Below, piece by piece: positions 54,960 through 64,000 of a stretch of DNA of 64,000 nt. Position 1 is the stretch's first letter. Each line of letters starts with the position of its first letter. The notes beneath the pieces were generated by a model. It searched no databases and had not been told where the DNA came from. It saw only the letters and a list, made by a program, of their open reading frames with translations. This DNA is from Clostridia bacterium (GTDB taxonomy: Bacteria; Bacillota; Clostridia; TANB77; CAG-508): positions 39,042-103,041 of the forward strand of contig JAFWNQ010000025.1 in NCBI GenBank assembly GCA_017510245.1, in the 5' to 3' direction. A program made the position numbers and the translations under genes.

Positions 54960-55826
54960 ATGAAGATTCTAATAACAGGTGCTAATGGAATGTTAGCAAA
55001 GGAAGTTAAACAAAGATTTGAAAAGGATAATGATCTAATTCTTACTGATGTAGATGAATTAGACATAACAGATGAAAAAGCAGTAATGAAATATATAGAA
55101 GACTGTAAACCAGATTGCATTATAAATTGTGCTGCATATACAGCTGTAGATAAGGCTGAAACAGCAGGAGAAATTGTTGAAAGAATTAATGCGGATGGAC
55201 CTGGAAACCTAGCTAAAGCTGCAAATGCTAATAAATCAATACTAGTTCATGTTAGTACTGATTATGTTTTTGGAGGAGATTTAGATATCAGCAAAGACTA
55301 TAAGGAAGACGATAGTAAAAATCCTGTTACAGCATATGGAAAAACTAAATTACATGGAGAAGAAAACATTGCTAAAAATATTGAACAATACTATATTTTT
55401 AGAACTGCATGGTTATATGGAATAGGTGGAAATAATTATGTTAAAACAATGCTAAAATTAGGAAACAGTAAAGATGAACTAAGCGTAGTTTCTGATCAGC
55501 ATGGAAGTCCTACTTATGCAAAAGACTTAGCAGATATTATTTATCAAGCTATAGATAAAAAAATTCCATATGGAGTTTATAATTCTACAAATGAAGGATA
55601 TACAACATGGTTCGACTTTACAAAAAAGATTTTTGAATTGTCAAACATTACATGCAAAGTTAATCCAGTTACAACAGAAGAATATATTGAAATGATGGGA
55701 ACTACACAAGCTAAAAGACCCAAAAATTCACAAATGTCAAAAGGAAAATTAGAATCAAATGGTATAGCTATTCCACAATGGGAAGACGGACTAAAAAGAT
55801 ATTTGATAGAAGAAGGGAGAATTTAA
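54960..55826 (+). CDS. rmlD: dTDP-4-dehydrorhamnose reductase
   Basis: 288 aa. Last step of dTDP-L-rhamnose synthesis (NADPH reduction). [18 protein letters not shown] is the nucleotide-binding loop, [11 protein letters not shown] carries the Thr/Asp pair, and [14 protein letters not shown] the catalytic Tyr-x3-Lys. First gene of a D-A-C-B cluster, one base before rmlA. Confidence 0.93.
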   Translation: MKILITGANGMLAKEVKQRFEKDNDLILTDVDELDITDEKAVMKYIEDCKPDCIINCAAYTAVDKAETAGEIVERINADGPGNLAKAANANKSILVHVSTDYVFGGDLDISKDYKEDDSKNPVTAYGKTKLHGEENIAKNIEQYYIFRTAWLYGIGGNNYVKTMLKLGNSKDELSVVSDQHGSPTYAKDLADIIYQAIDKKIPYGVYNSTNEGYTTWFDFTKKIFELSNITCKVNPVTTEEYIEMMGTTQAKRPKNSQMSKGKLESNGIAIPQWEDGLKRYLIEEGRI

Positions 55827-55827
55827 A

Positions 55828-56712
55828 ATGAGTGAAAGAAAGGGAATTATTTTAGCAGGAGGAAGTGGTACAAGATTGTATCCTTTAACAATAGCTATTT
55901 CAAAACAAATAATGCCGGTTTATGATAAGCCGATGATATATTATCCATTATCCGTGTTGATGCAAGCGGATATTAAAGAAATATTAATTATCTCAACACC
56001 TAGAGATATAAAAGTTTTTGAAGAACTTTTGGGAGATGGATCACAATGGGGAATGAAATTTCAATATAAAGTGCAAGAAAAACCTAATGGACTAGCAGAA
56101 GCTTTTATTATTGGAGAAGAATTTATTGGAAAAGATAATGTTGCTATGATTTTAGGTGACAATATGTTTTATGGACAAGATTTAGAAAAAACTCTTGAAA
56201 ATGCAAACAAAAGAAAGAATAAAGCAACAATTTTTGGATATTATGTAAAAGATCCTAGAGCATATGGAGTTGTAGAGATAGATGAAAACGGAAATGCTGT
56301 TTCGATAGAAGAAAAACCAAAGGAACCTAAGTCAAATTATGCTGTTCCAGGCTTGTATTTTTATACAAATGATGTAATTGAAATTGCAAAGAAAATCAAA
56401 CCATCGGATAGAGGAGAGCTTGAGATAACTACAGTAAATGATGAATATATGAAAATGGGAAAACTCATGGTTGAAAAACTTGGCAGAGGAATGGCTTGGT
56501 TTGATACAGGAACACACGATGCATTAATCGAAACCGCAAGTTTTGTACAAACAATCCAAAAAAGACAAGGATTAATAATCAGTTGTCCAGAAGAAATATC
56601 TTATAAGAAAGCTTGGATTGATAAAAACCAATTATTGAAATTGTCAAAAAAATATATGAAAACAGAGTATGGAAGACATTTGAAAGACTTAGCAGAAGGC
56701 AAGTTAGAATAA
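55828..56712 (+). CDS. rmlA: Glucose-1-phosphate thymidylyltransferase
   Basis: 294 aa. First step: Glc-1-P plus dTTP to dTDP-glucose. [52 protein letters not shown] and [15 protein letters not shown] are RmlA signatures. Full length and tightly packed between rmlD and rmlC. Confidence 0.96.
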   Translation: MSERKGIILAGGSGTRLYPLTIAISKQIMPVYDKPMIYYPLSVLMQADIKEILIISTPRDIKVFEELLGDGSQWGMKFQYKVQEKPNGLAEAFIIGEEFIGKDNVAMILGDNMFYGQDLEKTLENANKRKNKATIFGYYVKDPRAYGVVEIDENGNAVSIEEKPKEPKSNYAVPGLYFYTNDVIEIAKKIKPSDRGELEITTVNDEYMKMGKLMVEKLGRGMAWFDTGTHDALIETASFVQTIQKRQGLIISCPEEISYKKAWIDKNQLLKLSKKYMKTEYGRHLKDLAEGKLE

Positions 56713-56747
56713 TGAAATATGATAAAGAATGAGAGGATTAAACAAAT

Positions 56748-57326
56748 ATGGGAAAATTTAAAAAAGTAAATACATCTATAGACGATTTATATGTAATTGA
56801 ACCAACAGTGTTTGGTGATAACAGAGGTTATTTTATGGAAACTTATAGTGAAAAGGAATTTGGCGAGATAGGATTAGATTATAATTTTATTCAAGATAAT
56901 CAATCAAAATCAAAAAAAGGAGTGCTAAGAGGATTGCATTTTCAAAAAGAAAACACTCAAGCAAAATTAGTAAGAGTGATTAAAGGTTCTGTATTTGATG
57001 TTGCTGTAGATTTAAGACCAGGAAGCAAAACATTTGGAAAATGGGAAGGAATTGTATTAACAGATGAAAATAAAAAAATGTTTATGATACCAAGAGGATT
57101 TGCTCATGGATTTCTAGTTTTATCAGATGAAGCTGAATTCACATATAAATGTGATGATATCTACAATCACGAAGCTGAAGGTGGAGTGGCTTGGAATGAT
57201 CCTGATATTGGTGTTGAGTGGCCTTTAGGAGATATGAAAGAAGAAGACTTAATTACTTCAGAAAAAGACACAAAATGGCCATCATTCAATGAAATAAAAG
57301 ATACAACAATTTTTCCTAATTTATAA
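56748..57326 (+). CDS. rmlC: dTDP-4-dehydrorhamnose 3,5-epimerase
   Basis: 192 aa. Cupin. GVLRGLHFQ (catalytic His), VFDVAVDLRPGSKTFGKW and PRGFAHGFLVLSDEAEFTYK are the family motifs. Third gene of the cluster. Confidence 0.95.
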   Translation: MGKFKKVNTSIDDLYVIEPTVFGDNRGYFMETYSEKEFGEIGLDYNFIQDNQSKSKKGVLRGLHFQKENTQAKLVRVIKGSVFDVAVDLRPGSKTFGKWEGIVLTDENKKMFMIPRGFAHGFLVLSDEAEFTYKCDDIYNHEAEGGVAWNDPDIGVEWPLGDMKEEDLITSEKDTKWPSFNEIKDTTIFPNL

Positions 57327-57345
57327 AAAGAAAAGGAGTCTGAAA

Positions 57346-57368
57346 AGCTTCATGTATATGCTGAAGCT
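57346..57368 (+). other. Hairpin between rmlC and rmlB
   Basis: AGCTTCA and TGAAGCT pair around TGTATATGC. An AAAAGGAG just upstream precedes a 9-codon frame (MYMLKLIIT) inside the loop region. Possible attenuation or differential decay within the operon. Confidence 0.3.
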
Positions 57369-57406
57369 AATTATTACTTAATAATTTATGTTTAAAAGGA
57401 GAAAAA

Positions 57407-58375
57407 ATGAGTAAGAATATATTAATAACAGGTGCTGCAGGTTTTATAGGAGCTAATTTTGCTGAATATTTTGTAGAAAAACACACTGACTATAAAATAG
57501 TTGTAGTAGATAAACTAACATATGCAGGAAATATGAATAATTTAAAAAAAGTAGAAGATAAAATAGAGTTTGAAAAAGCTGACATTTGTGATTTTGAAAA
57601 AATGAAAGAAATATTTAATAAATATCAAATAAACGGAGTTATACATTTTGCTGCAGAATCACATGTTGATAATAGTATAAAAACACCATTCATTTTTACT
57701 GAAACAAATGTTATGGGAACACATATTTTACTTGAAACAGCTAAACAAATTTGGGGAGAAGGTAGTGAAAACAAATTTGTACATATATCAACAGATGAAG
57801 TATATGGAGCATTAGGGGAAGAAGGATATTTTACAGAAAAATCACCAATTAAACCAAGTAGTCCTTATTCTGCATCAAAAGCTAGTTCTGATTTGATTGC
57901 TTTTTCATATTATACAACCTATAATATGAATGTATCTGTAACAAATTGTTCAAACAATTATGGTCCATATCAACACAATGAAAAATTAATTCCTCACATG
58001 ATTAAATTAGCTTTAGAAGATAAAAAACTTCCTGTTTATGGTGAAGGTTTGAACATTAGAGATTGGCTTTATGTAAAAGATCATTGTAAAGCAATAGATA
58101 TGGTTTTTCATAGAGGACGAGCAGGAGAAAGATATAATATTGGTGGACATAATGAAATGAGAAATATTGACATTGTTAAACTAATTTTAAAACATCTTAA
58201 AAAGCCAGAATCTTTAATAGAATTTGTAACAGATAGAAAAGGGCATGATTATAGATATGCGATTGACCCAACGAAAATAAAGAATGAACTTGGATGGGAA
58301 CCAGAAACAAAATTTGAAGATGGAATTATAGAAACAATTGACTGGTATTTAGACAACAAAGAATGGCTAAAATAG
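57407..58375 (+). CDS. rmlB: dTDP-glucose 4,6-dehydratase
   Basis: 322 aa. Short-chain dehydrogenase fold: ILITGAAGFIGANFAEYFV, HFAAESHVDNSI, ISTDEVYGALGEEG, PYSASKASSDL (Tyr-x3-Lys) and NCSNNYGPYQHNEKLIPHMI. Second pathway step. Own AAAAGGAG ribosome site. With rmlD, A and C it completes the dTDP-rhamnose set, so rhamnose is probably in the cell's surface glycan. Confidence 0.95.
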   Translation: MSKNILITGAAGFIGANFAEYFVEKHTDYKIVVVDKLTYAGNMNNLKKVEDKIEFEKADICDFEKMKEIFNKYQINGVIHFAAESHVDNSIKTPFIFTETNVMGTHILLETAKQIWGEGSENKFVHISTDEVYGALGEEGYFTEKSPIKPSSPYSASKASSDLIAFSYYTTYNMNVSVTNCSNNYGPYQHNEKLIPHMIKLALEDKKLPVYGEGLNIRDWLYVKDHCKAIDMVFHRGRAGERYNIGGHNEMRNIDIVKLILKHLKKPESLIEFVTDRKGHDYRYAIDPTKIKNELGWEPETKFEDGIIETIDWYLDNKEWLK

Positions 58376-58383
58376 AATTATAT

Positions 58384-58442
58384 ATAGAGCTTTTTGAAGT
58401 GTATCCGATTATTGAGGATGGCTTTGAAAGGCTCTATTGTTT
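58384..58442 (+). terminator. Terminator after rmlB
   Basis: ATAGAGC (58384-58390) pairs with GCTCTAT (58431-58437) around an inner TATCC/GGATG-type stem, followed by tgtttt. Confidence 0.65.
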
Positions 58443-58449
58443 TAAGAGG

Positions 58450-58479
58450 TTGACATAAAGATAAGAAATGTAGTATAAT
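58450..58479 (+). promoter_or_regulatory. Promoter of the SH3-like gene
   Basis: TTGACA (58450-58455), 18-bp spacer, TATAAT (58474-58479). Confidence 0.75.
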
Positions 58480-58487
58480 ATAAATAA

Positions 58488-58534
58488 CAATTGGTTTTGC
58501 CCCATAAGGGGTATTTTAGTCTGGCAATTGCCAG
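58488..58534 (+). promoter_or_regulatory. Structured 5' leader of the SH3-like gene
   Basis: Two clear hairpins lie between promoter and ribosome site: CCCC-ATAA-GGGG (58500-58511) and the perfect palindrome CTGGCAATTGCCAG (58521-58534). An upstream CAATTGG (from 58488) can pair with the palindrome's core instead, so alternative folds exist. No known riboswitch recognised. Confidence 0.5.
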
Positions 58535-58552
58535 GGAAGTGGAGAGGCAGAA

Positions 58553-58954
58553 ATGCTAATTCTCGAGAACGTTTTCTACACCATTTATGCTATTATTGAT
58601 GCAATTGTAGAATCATTTGCAAGAGCATTCAATAAGGCACCAGAGGTGGTGATGGCATTAACTTTTTCGACTATCGCTCTGTTGTTTGCACTAATGACTT
58701 GTAGCCAAACAGGTTACAAGTATGAAACGGAGTGGAAGGAGGAGAAAACTGTTCTACAGTATCGAGAGGCCAATCTTTGGGAGGAACCAATGCAGAAGGG
58801 TCACGTAGGGGTGGCAAAAATGCATGAAACTTACCAAACAACAGGTCATCGGTACTATTTTGACGACTGGGATGATGTCTATGGCTGTGACTATTGGGAG
58901 GAGATAATCCTCGAAGATGGATCTACAGCCTGGATTATCGGCTCGGCATTCTAG
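58553..58954 (+). CDS. SH3-like membrane-anchored protein of foreign base composition
   Basis: 133 aa. One membrane helix (about residues 31-52, EVVMALTFSTIALLFALMTC), then a domain that reads like a bacterial SH3 (TVLQYREANLWEEPMQKGHV ... YWEEIILEDGSTAWIIGSAF). C and G are used freely in third positions (ctc gag aac, ttc tac acc), unlike every neighbour. It has its own promoter, a structured leader, GGAGAGG ribosome site and its own hairpin terminator. This suggests a transferred cassette. Function unknown. Confidence 0.65.
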   Translation: MLILENVFYTIYAIIDAIVESFARAFNKAPEVVMALTFSTIALLFALMTCSQTGYKYETEWKEEKTVLQYREANLWEEPMQKGHVGVAKMHETYQTTGHRYYFDDWDDVYGCDYWEEIILEDGSTAWIIGSAF

Positions 58955-58958
58955 CGGG

Positions 58959-58996
58959 AACACGGTGTTAACCTTGAATAAGGGAGACACCGTGTT
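58959..58996 (+). terminator. Hairpin terminator of the SH3-like gene
   Basis: AACACGGTGT (58959-58968) and ACACCGTGTT (58987-58996), with an inner CCTT/AAGG pair. GC-rich stem followed by ttctgcg only. Confidence 0.7.
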
Positions 58997-59050
58997 TCTG
59001 CGTTATAGGGTACTTCATATACAAATAATTAATTCTAGATGGTTAATGCA

Positions 59051-59079
59051 TTGACACTATTATTATGTTGTAGTATTAT
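59051..59079 (+). promoter_or_regulatory. Promoter of the ChW-GH25 lysozyme gene
   Basis: TTGACA (59051-59056), 17-bp spacer, TATTAT (59074-59079). Confidence 0.7.
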
Positions 59080-59104
59080 TATGATATAAAAATAGGAGAG
59101 AAAA

Positions 59105-62100
59105 ATGGAAAAAATAAGAAAAATAGTAATAAAAAGTTTGATAGCAATTTATATTTTAGAAACTGTAATGATAACAACATCTTTTGGTGTAGAAAAATCT
59201 GCTTCTAAGAATGAAGTAAAAAATGAAAACATATCTACAAATGAAGTAAAAGAAAACACAACTTCATTTAATGTTAGTAATGATGTAGGTAAAAACGAGA
59301 ATTCTGTTAAAAATGATGAGCAAATAGAGGCTAATGAAATTAAGGTTAAAAATAACGAAAAAGAAGAGGAAAAAGAAAGCAAAGTTTTAACTACAAATGA
59401 TAATACTACAATTAACAACAATCTTGGCGCAAAAAAGAATATCGAACTTGTAGAAGAAAAAATTGAGACAGATGAGGAAAGTGAATTTAATAATTATAAA
59501 GCTAATAAACTACAAGTAGTATATATGACACATATTTATAAATCTAAATGGCAAAAACCAGTTATAGATTCAACTACATCTGGTATTACAGGCAAGGGAA
59601 AAGTACTTGATGAATTAAAAATTAAACTTATAAATGCACCTGAAAATGCAAAAATAAAGTATAAATATCTCAACGAACAACTTAAATGGAGTGATGAAAT
59701 ATATGATGGTGCGATTGCTGGAGAAAGCGAAAAAAAGTTATTTGGAATTAGAATATCATTAGAGAATATGGAAGCATATTCAATTCAATATAGAGTATAT
59801 GTTGGAACTAATGGATGGCTTGACTGGGCTACTGATGGTGCTATATCTGGAGCAATTGCTGATAAAACGCCAATAGAAGCTATACAAATCAGGATAATAA
59901 GTAAAATTAATAAGCAGACTGGAATTAAGTATAAAAGCTATGTTGAAAATGAAGGTTGGGAGAGTTTCGTAAAAAGTGGGGAAATATCAGGAACAACTGG
60001 ACAAGGAAAAGCTGTCTATAGTTTTGTCTTAGAAATTGATAATCCAAAATTTGAGACAAATATACTATATCAAACATATTTACAATCGAGTGGCTGGCAG
60101 AAATGGAAGAGCAATGGAGCTATTGCAGGAGACGAAGAACAAAAAGATAGGATAGAAGCAATAAAAATAAAATTACAGAATTTAGATGGCTATAAAATAC
60201 AATATAGGGCACATGTACAAGACATAGGCTGGCAATCTTGGGTAAATAATGGAGCTATTGCAGGAACAGTAGGCCAAGGAAAAAGATTAGAAGCAATTCA
60301 GATAAAATTTGTAAAAATTAAAACAGAAACCACAACAACAGGTGAAATGACAATTGCATATAATTCTCATATACAAAACTATGGATGGGAAAAAGATTTT
60401 TCTAAAAAAAATGGAGAAACTTCTGGAACAGTAGGTCAAGGTAAAAGAGTGGAAGCTATAAAACTAAAATTACTAAATGCACCGGAAAAATCAAAAGTTA
60501 AGTACTCAGTATATGTAGAAGGGCAAGGCTGGCAAAGTGATAAAACTAACGGACAAATTGCCGGAACAACAGGTAAAGGATTGAAGATATTTGGCATCAA
60601 GATTTGTTTGGAAGGAATTGAAAACTATACAGTAATGTATAGGGTTCATGTACAAGATATAGGATGGATGCCATGGGTAAGAGATGGAAAAGAAACTGGT
60701 TCCATCACATCCAAAAAACGTATTGAAGCTATAGAAGTTAAATTTGTAGCAAAAAGTAAAGTACTATCTGTATCATATAATACTCATATTCAGAATATAG
60801 GATGGGAAAGTGACTTTTCAAAAATGGATGGCGGAACGGCAGGAACAACAGGCAGAAGTTTAGGAATTGAAGCATTTAAGATTAAACTTAATGGAAATGC
60901 AAGTGGAACAGGAATACAATACAGAAGCTATGTGGAGGGGCAAGGTTGGCAGGCTTGGAAAAATAATGGAAGTATTTCAGGAACAACAGGAAAGAGCCTA
61001 AAAGTATTAGGATTCAAAATTAGACTTACAGGAATGCCACAATATTCAGTTCAGTATAGAGCACATATACAAGACTATGGCTGGTCAGAATGGGGTGTTG
61101 ATGAACAAACAATAGGAAAAATCTCTGCGGGAAAAAGAATAGAAGCAATTCAAATTAGGCTTATTGGAAAAACAGTAAGTTATCCTCAAAATGTTTGTTA
61201 TAGCTCTAAAATACAAGTTTTAGGATGGGAAGAAGACGGATTACATAAAAATGGAGAGATATCTGGAACTACTGGCAAAAGTTTAGGAATTTATGGTATA
61301 AAATTAAAACTTGAAAATTACAAAGACAACCAGGCTCTAGAGTATAGAGTTCATGTTCAAGATTTAGGATGGCTAAGATGGACTACTAATGAATACATTA
61401 GTCAAGCTGATGGAAGAAGGTTAGAGGCTATACAAATAAGATTGAAGAACATGGATGAATATACTGTAGAATATAGGGCTCATGTTCAAGATTTCGGTTG
61501 GCAAGATTGGATGATTGATGGAGAAACTGCTGGAACAACTGGAAGAGGAAAGAGAATTGAAGCTTTTCAAATAAGAATAGTGCCTAAATATAAAAGAAGA
61601 TATGTTGGAATTGATGTTAGTGAATGGAATCATTCTATTAATTGGCAAGCCGTAAAGAATTCAGGAGTCGATTTCGCTATTATCAGATCAGGATATGGAC
61701 AACTTTCAAGCCAAAAAGACAGTTGTTTTGAGACGAATTATAGAAATGCTAGAATGGCAAATATTAAGGTAGGTTCTTATCTATATTCTTATGCAAAATC
61801 AATTGAAGACGCAAGAAGAGAAGCTAATAATTGTTTAAATTGGTTAAGTAATAGATCATTTGAATATCCAATTTTTTATGATTTAGAAGATAATAGTCAA
61901 AGTGGACTTAGTGTACAAACTATTACTGATATGGCAAAAGTTTTTTGCAGCATAGTTAACAAAGCAGGATATAAAGTTGGAGTTTATGCTAATAGAAATT
62001 GGTTAATGAATAAAATTGATACTAGCCAACTTCCAAGTTATTGCCAAGTTTGGCTTGCACATTATACTAACCAAACAGACTATCCTGGTGAATATCAATT

Positions 62101-62182
62101 ATGGCAATACACAAGTACTGGAAGAGTAAATGGAATAGATGGATATGTAGATATGAATGTTGGATATAAGAATTATCAGTAG
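59105..62182 (+). CDS. Secreted lysozyme with fifteen ChW repeats and C-terminal GH25 domain
   Basis: 1025 aa. Signal peptide (residues 1 to about 28), an Asn/Glu/Lys-rich spacer to about residue 135, fifteen ChW-type repeats, and a GH25 domain from about residue 835: YVGIDVSEWNHSINWQAVKN, FAIIRSGYGQ, ANIKVGSYLYSYAKS, PIFYDLEDNS (Asp-x-Glu pair) and VWLAHYTNQTDYPGEYQLWQ. The repeats fall into five groups of three types, a higher-order triplet. It cleaves peptidoglycan between MurNAc and GlcNAc outside the cell, anchored by the repeats. Confidence 0.9.
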   Translation: MEKIRKIVIKSLIAIYILETVMITTSFGVEKSASKNEVKNENISTNEVKENTTSFNVSNDVGKNENSVKNDEQIEANEIKVKNNEKEEEKESKVLTTNDNTTINNNLGAKKNIELVEEKIETDEESEFNNYKANKLQVVYMTHIYKSKWQKPVIDSTTSGITGKGKVLDELKIKLINAPENAKIKYKYLNEQLKWSDEIYDGAIAGESEKKLFGIRISLENMEAYSIQYRVYVGTNGWLDWATDGAISGAIADKTPIEAIQIRIISKINKQTGIKYKSYVENEGWESFVKSGEISGTTGQGKAVYSFVLEIDNPKFETNILYQTYLQSSGWQKWKSNGAIAGDEEQKDRIEAIKIKLQNLDGYKIQYRAHVQDIGWQSWVNNGAIAGTVGQGKRLEAIQIKFVKIKTETTTTGEMTIAYNSHIQNYGWEKDFSKKNGETSGTVGQGKRVEAIKLKLLNAPEKSKVKYSVYVEGQGWQSDKTNGQIAGTTGKGLKIFGIKICLEGIENYTVMYRVHVQDIGWMPWVRDGKETGSITSKKRIEAIEVKFVAKSKVLSVSYNTHIQNIGWESDFSKMDGGTAGTTGRSLGIEAFKIKLNGNASGTGIQYRSYVEGQGWQAWKNNGSISGTTGKSLKVLGFKIRLTGMPQYSVQYRAHIQDYGWSEWGVDEQTIGKISAGKRIEAIQIRLIGKTVSYPQNVCYSSKIQVLGWEEDGLHKNGEISGTTGKSLGIYGIKLKLENYKDNQALEYRVHVQDLGWLRWTTNEYISQADGRRLEAIQIRLKNMDEYTVEYRAHVQDFGWQDWMIDGETAGTTGRGKRIEAFQIRIVPKYKRRYVGIDVSEWNHSINWQAVKNSGVDFAIIRSGYGQLSSQKDSCFETNYRNARMANIKVGSYLYSYAKSIEDARREANNCLNWLSNRSFEYPIFYDLEDNSQSGLSVQTITDMAKVFCSIVNKAGYKVGVYANRNWLMNKIDTSQLPSYCQVWLAHYTNQTDYPGEYQLWQYTSTGRVNGIDGYVDMNVGYKNYQ
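59510..61590 (+). repeat. Fifteen ChW repeats in a three-unit super-repeat
   Basis: Units of about 130-140 bp; every third unit is of the HVQDIGW type (from about 60208, 60646, 61060 and 61480), preceded by a YVEGQGW-type and a HIQNYGW-type unit. The pattern implies past duplication of triplets. Confidence 0.7.
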
Positions 62183-62189
62183 TATAAAA

Positions 62190-62262
62190 GGGTGACTAAA
62201 AAGAGATTGATTAAGCATTACAAGTTAAAATATCAGTTATTAGTAATATAGTCACCTTTTTT
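62190..62262 (+). terminator. Terminator after the lysozyme gene
   Basis: GGTGACTA (62191-62198) pairs with TAGTCACC (62249-62256), flanked by A4 and T6, with a long AT-rich loop. Confidence 0.7.
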
Positions 62263-62280
62263 AGTAAGGAGATTAATAAA

Positions 62281-62931
62281 ATGAATAAAACATTGAAATT
62301 TTTAGGTAGTGATGCGGGATTTGGTAGAGAAAATAATTCTGCATATATCGAAATTGAAAATAAACTTATATTAATTGATTGTGGATTTACAGTATTTGAA
62401 AAAGTTATTGATAATTTTAATTTAAATAGTTATGATGATATAGAAATAATAATAACTCACCTTCATAATGACCATGCTGGTTCTCTTAGCCAAATTATCT
62501 TATATGCTTATTCCATTTGTAATAAAAAAGTAAGAGTAATAAGTGGTTGTGAGCATATAGATGAATATTTATCTTTCTGCGGAACACCTAAAGATGCTTA
62601 TGAATTGGTAACTGAAACTGATAATATAACTATGATTAAAACTGAACATACACCATATTTGGATGCTTATGGTTTTCAAATGCTGATAAACGGAAAGAAC
62701 ATTATATATACTGGAGATACTAATACTTTTAATCCATTTTTACCATATATAAATGAAGCCGATGAACTTTATATAGATGTGTCAAAAAGTGGTGGTGTAC
62801 ATATAAAAATAGAAGATATATATGAAAAATTAAAACAAATTAAATCTAATGGAACAGATATATATTTAATGCACATAGACGACAAAAAATATGTTGCTGA
62901 TTATATTAATGGAGAATTTGAACTAGCTTAA
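62281..62931 (+). CDS. MBL-fold metallohydrolase
   Basis: 216 aa. IIITHLHNDHAGSLSQI carries the HxHxDH zinc motif (about residues 60-65); TEHTPYLDAYGF, IIYTGDTNTFNPF (Asp) and LMHIDDKKYV (last His) complete a beta-lactamase-fold site. Resembles RNase Z/ComEC-type cytoplasmic phosphohydrolases without extra domains. Substrate unknown. AAGGAG before the ATG. It lies just after the lysozyme terminator, so its promoter is unclear. Confidence 0.82.
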   Translation: MNKTLKFLGSDAGFGRENNSAYIEIENKLILIDCGFTVFEKVIDNFNLNSYDDIEIIITHLHNDHAGSLSQIILYAYSICNKKVRVISGCEHIDEYLSFCGTPKDAYELVTETDNITMIKTEHTPYLDAYGFQMLINGKNIIYTGDTNTFNPFLPYINEADELYIDVSKSGGVHIKIEDIYEKLKQIKSNGTDIYLMHIDDKKYVADYINGEFELA

Positions 62932-63006
62932 TATGAAGAGTGTAAGAAGGCTTAAATATGCTTAAAGGACAAATCTTTCTTAATTATAAAGAAAGGAGGC
63001 GATAAT

Positions 63007-64000
63007 ATGAAAAAAAACTTAGTACTTACTATTATACTATTGTGTATAGCTATATTAATTATTTTGACAACAAATTTTGTGTTTGCGACTGAAAAGGTAG
63101 TACTAGGAGATATAAATAGAGATAGAAAAGTAGATTCTATTGATTTACTTTCTATGATGAGGCATATAGTAGCTGAAAACGAAAACAACCATAAAGAATG
63201 GATTTTAAAAGATGAAAAATATAAATTAGCTGATGTAACACAAAACGGAATAGTTAATTCAAGTGATATGCTAGTTTTATTAAGATATATTGCAGCAAAT
63301 GGAAATCTAAAAGAAATTGGAAATAAACATAAAGACTGGCTTGAACTAAAAGAAGTTGAAATAAAAGACACTCTTATAGAGAAAAATGAAATAAATGAGA
63401 ATAATACAACAGAAAACTATATAGAAACAGTGAATGAAATAGTAGAAACAAATAATATAGAAAAAGAACAAAATAATAACAAAATAGATGAACAAAAAGC
63501 CGAGACAAGAACTATAAAGTTGAATAAATCAGTTATAGACATTGAAAAAGGGAAATCAGAACAGATTTTAGCAACAATAGAACCACAAGAATTTAGTAAT
63601 GAAAAAATAGAGTGGAAAATAGTAAATACTCAAATAGCAGAAGTAGATGAAACAGGAAAAATAACTGGAAAGAAAAATGGAGAGACAATATTAATAGCAA
63701 AAACGTCAAATGGAAAAGAAGCAACAAGTAAAGTAAGAGTAGGAACATATCCAAAGGCAATAGTAATAAATAAAGAAGAAGTAAAAATAGACTTAAGTGA
63801 AAGAAAAACAGACAAAGTTGAAGTAAGAATAGAACCTGAAGATGCAAGCAACAAAGAAGTAAAAATAGATAATAGTAATGAGAGAGTAGCAACAATAGAT
63901 GGAGAAGGAAAGATAACAGCAAAAGAAAATGGAGAGACAGAGCTAACATTCAAAACAGCAAATGGAATAGAGAAAAAACTAAAAGTAAAAGTAGAAACAA
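63007..64000 (+). CDS. Secreted dockerin/Big_2 repeat protein, 3' end outside window
   Basis: 331 codons are present and the frame is still open at base 64000. Signal peptide (residues 1 to about 35, ending TTNFVFA), then two dockerin-like calcium-binding segments (LGDINRDRKVDSIDLLSMMR and LADVTQNGIVNSSDMLVLLR), an acidic Asn/Glu linker, and at least two Ig-like Big_2 domains (SVIDIEKGKSEQILATIEP; VNTQIAEVDETGKITGKKNG; NERVATIDGEGKITAKENGE). AAAGGAGG lies 8 nt before the ATG. A dockerin at the N-terminus is less common than at the C-terminus. Probably a surface or complex-bound protein. Confidence 0.82.
   Translation, partial: MKKNLVLTIILLCIAILIILTTNFVFATEKVVLGDINRDRKVDSIDLLSMMRHIVAENENNHKEWILKDEKYKLADVTQNGIVNSSDMLVLLRYIAANGNLKEIGNKHKDWLELKEVEIKDTLIEKNEINENNTTENYIETVNEIVETNNIEKEQNNNKIDEQKAETRTIKLNKSVIDIEKGKSEQILATIEPQEFSNEKIEWKIVNTQIAEVDETGKITGKKNGETILIAKTSNGKEATSKVRVGTYPKAIVINKEEVKIDLSERKTDKVEVRIEPEDASNKEVKIDNSNERVATIDGEGKITAKENGETELTFKTANGIEKKLKVKVET

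Overview
The window is AT-rich, densely packed Gram-positive DNA. AAGGAGG-type ribosome sites are common and many promoters read TTGACA-N17-TATAAT or TATTAT. ChW-repeat wall hydrolases, a SipW-type signal peptidase with TasA/camelysin-like substrates, a QueH-type protein, dockerin and Big_2 domains all point to an uncultured, probably gut-associated, member of the Clostridia. That placement is inference; no rRNA or tRNA gene is visible.

Layout. 0-8.5 kb: a left-truncated GNAT-like gene, then housekeeping genes (glgP, a CAP/SH3 protein, recG, rpiA) and a small membrane protein. Two intergenic gaps here (about 1.2-1.5 and 7.9-8.2 kb) hold two copies of a convergent RNA module. Each has a + strand small RNA and a - strand mRNA for a very short hydrophobic peptide that share one bidirectional terminator, with dispersed direct repeats that let the two RNAs pair. 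This is the layout of an Fst/par-type type I toxin-antitoxin system, with an Ibs-sized toxin (17 aa). In copy 2 the toxin frame has a nonsense codon and a weakened ribosome site. 8.7-34 kb: a long surface-glycan locus with many GT2/GT4 glycosyltransferases, a Wzm/Wzt (TagG/TagH)-like ABC exporter, a TagO/WecA-like initiating transferase, a GtrB-like transferase, several polytopic membrane proteins (one frameshifted), a kinase-like protein, a sugar-nucleotidyltransferase-like protein, an LPG-synthase-TM protein, and the passengers ruvB and queH. 34-35 kb: a prenyl synthase and a gene-poor gap. 35.4-40.6 kb: a SipW export cassette made of a small TasA-like protein, the signal peptidase, a DUF5305-like protein and a large SipW-type secreted protein carrying FN3 and Hint (intein/hedgehog-type) domains. 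40.6-45.4 kb: poorly known genes (coiled-coil protein, HExxH putative metallopeptidase, GH25-like protein without a clear signal peptide, small acidic protein). 45.4-51.8 kb: a second glycan locus (DUF2142, GT2s, DUF2304, flippase). 51.9-64 kb: wall hydrolases with ChW repeats, the complete dTDP-L-rhamnose set in the order rmlD-A-C-B, a compositionally foreign SH3-like gene with a structured leader, a very large ChW-GH25 lysozyme, an MBL-fold hydrolase, and a dockerin/Big_2 protein cut by the right edge.

The genes together mostly build, export and remodel the cell envelope: dTDP-rhamnose supply, two glycosyltransferase loci with ABC and flippase exporters, murein hydrolases that bind the wall through ChW repeats, and a SipW cassette for surface or matrix proteins. 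The most novel element is the duplicated mini type I toxin-antitoxin-like module.
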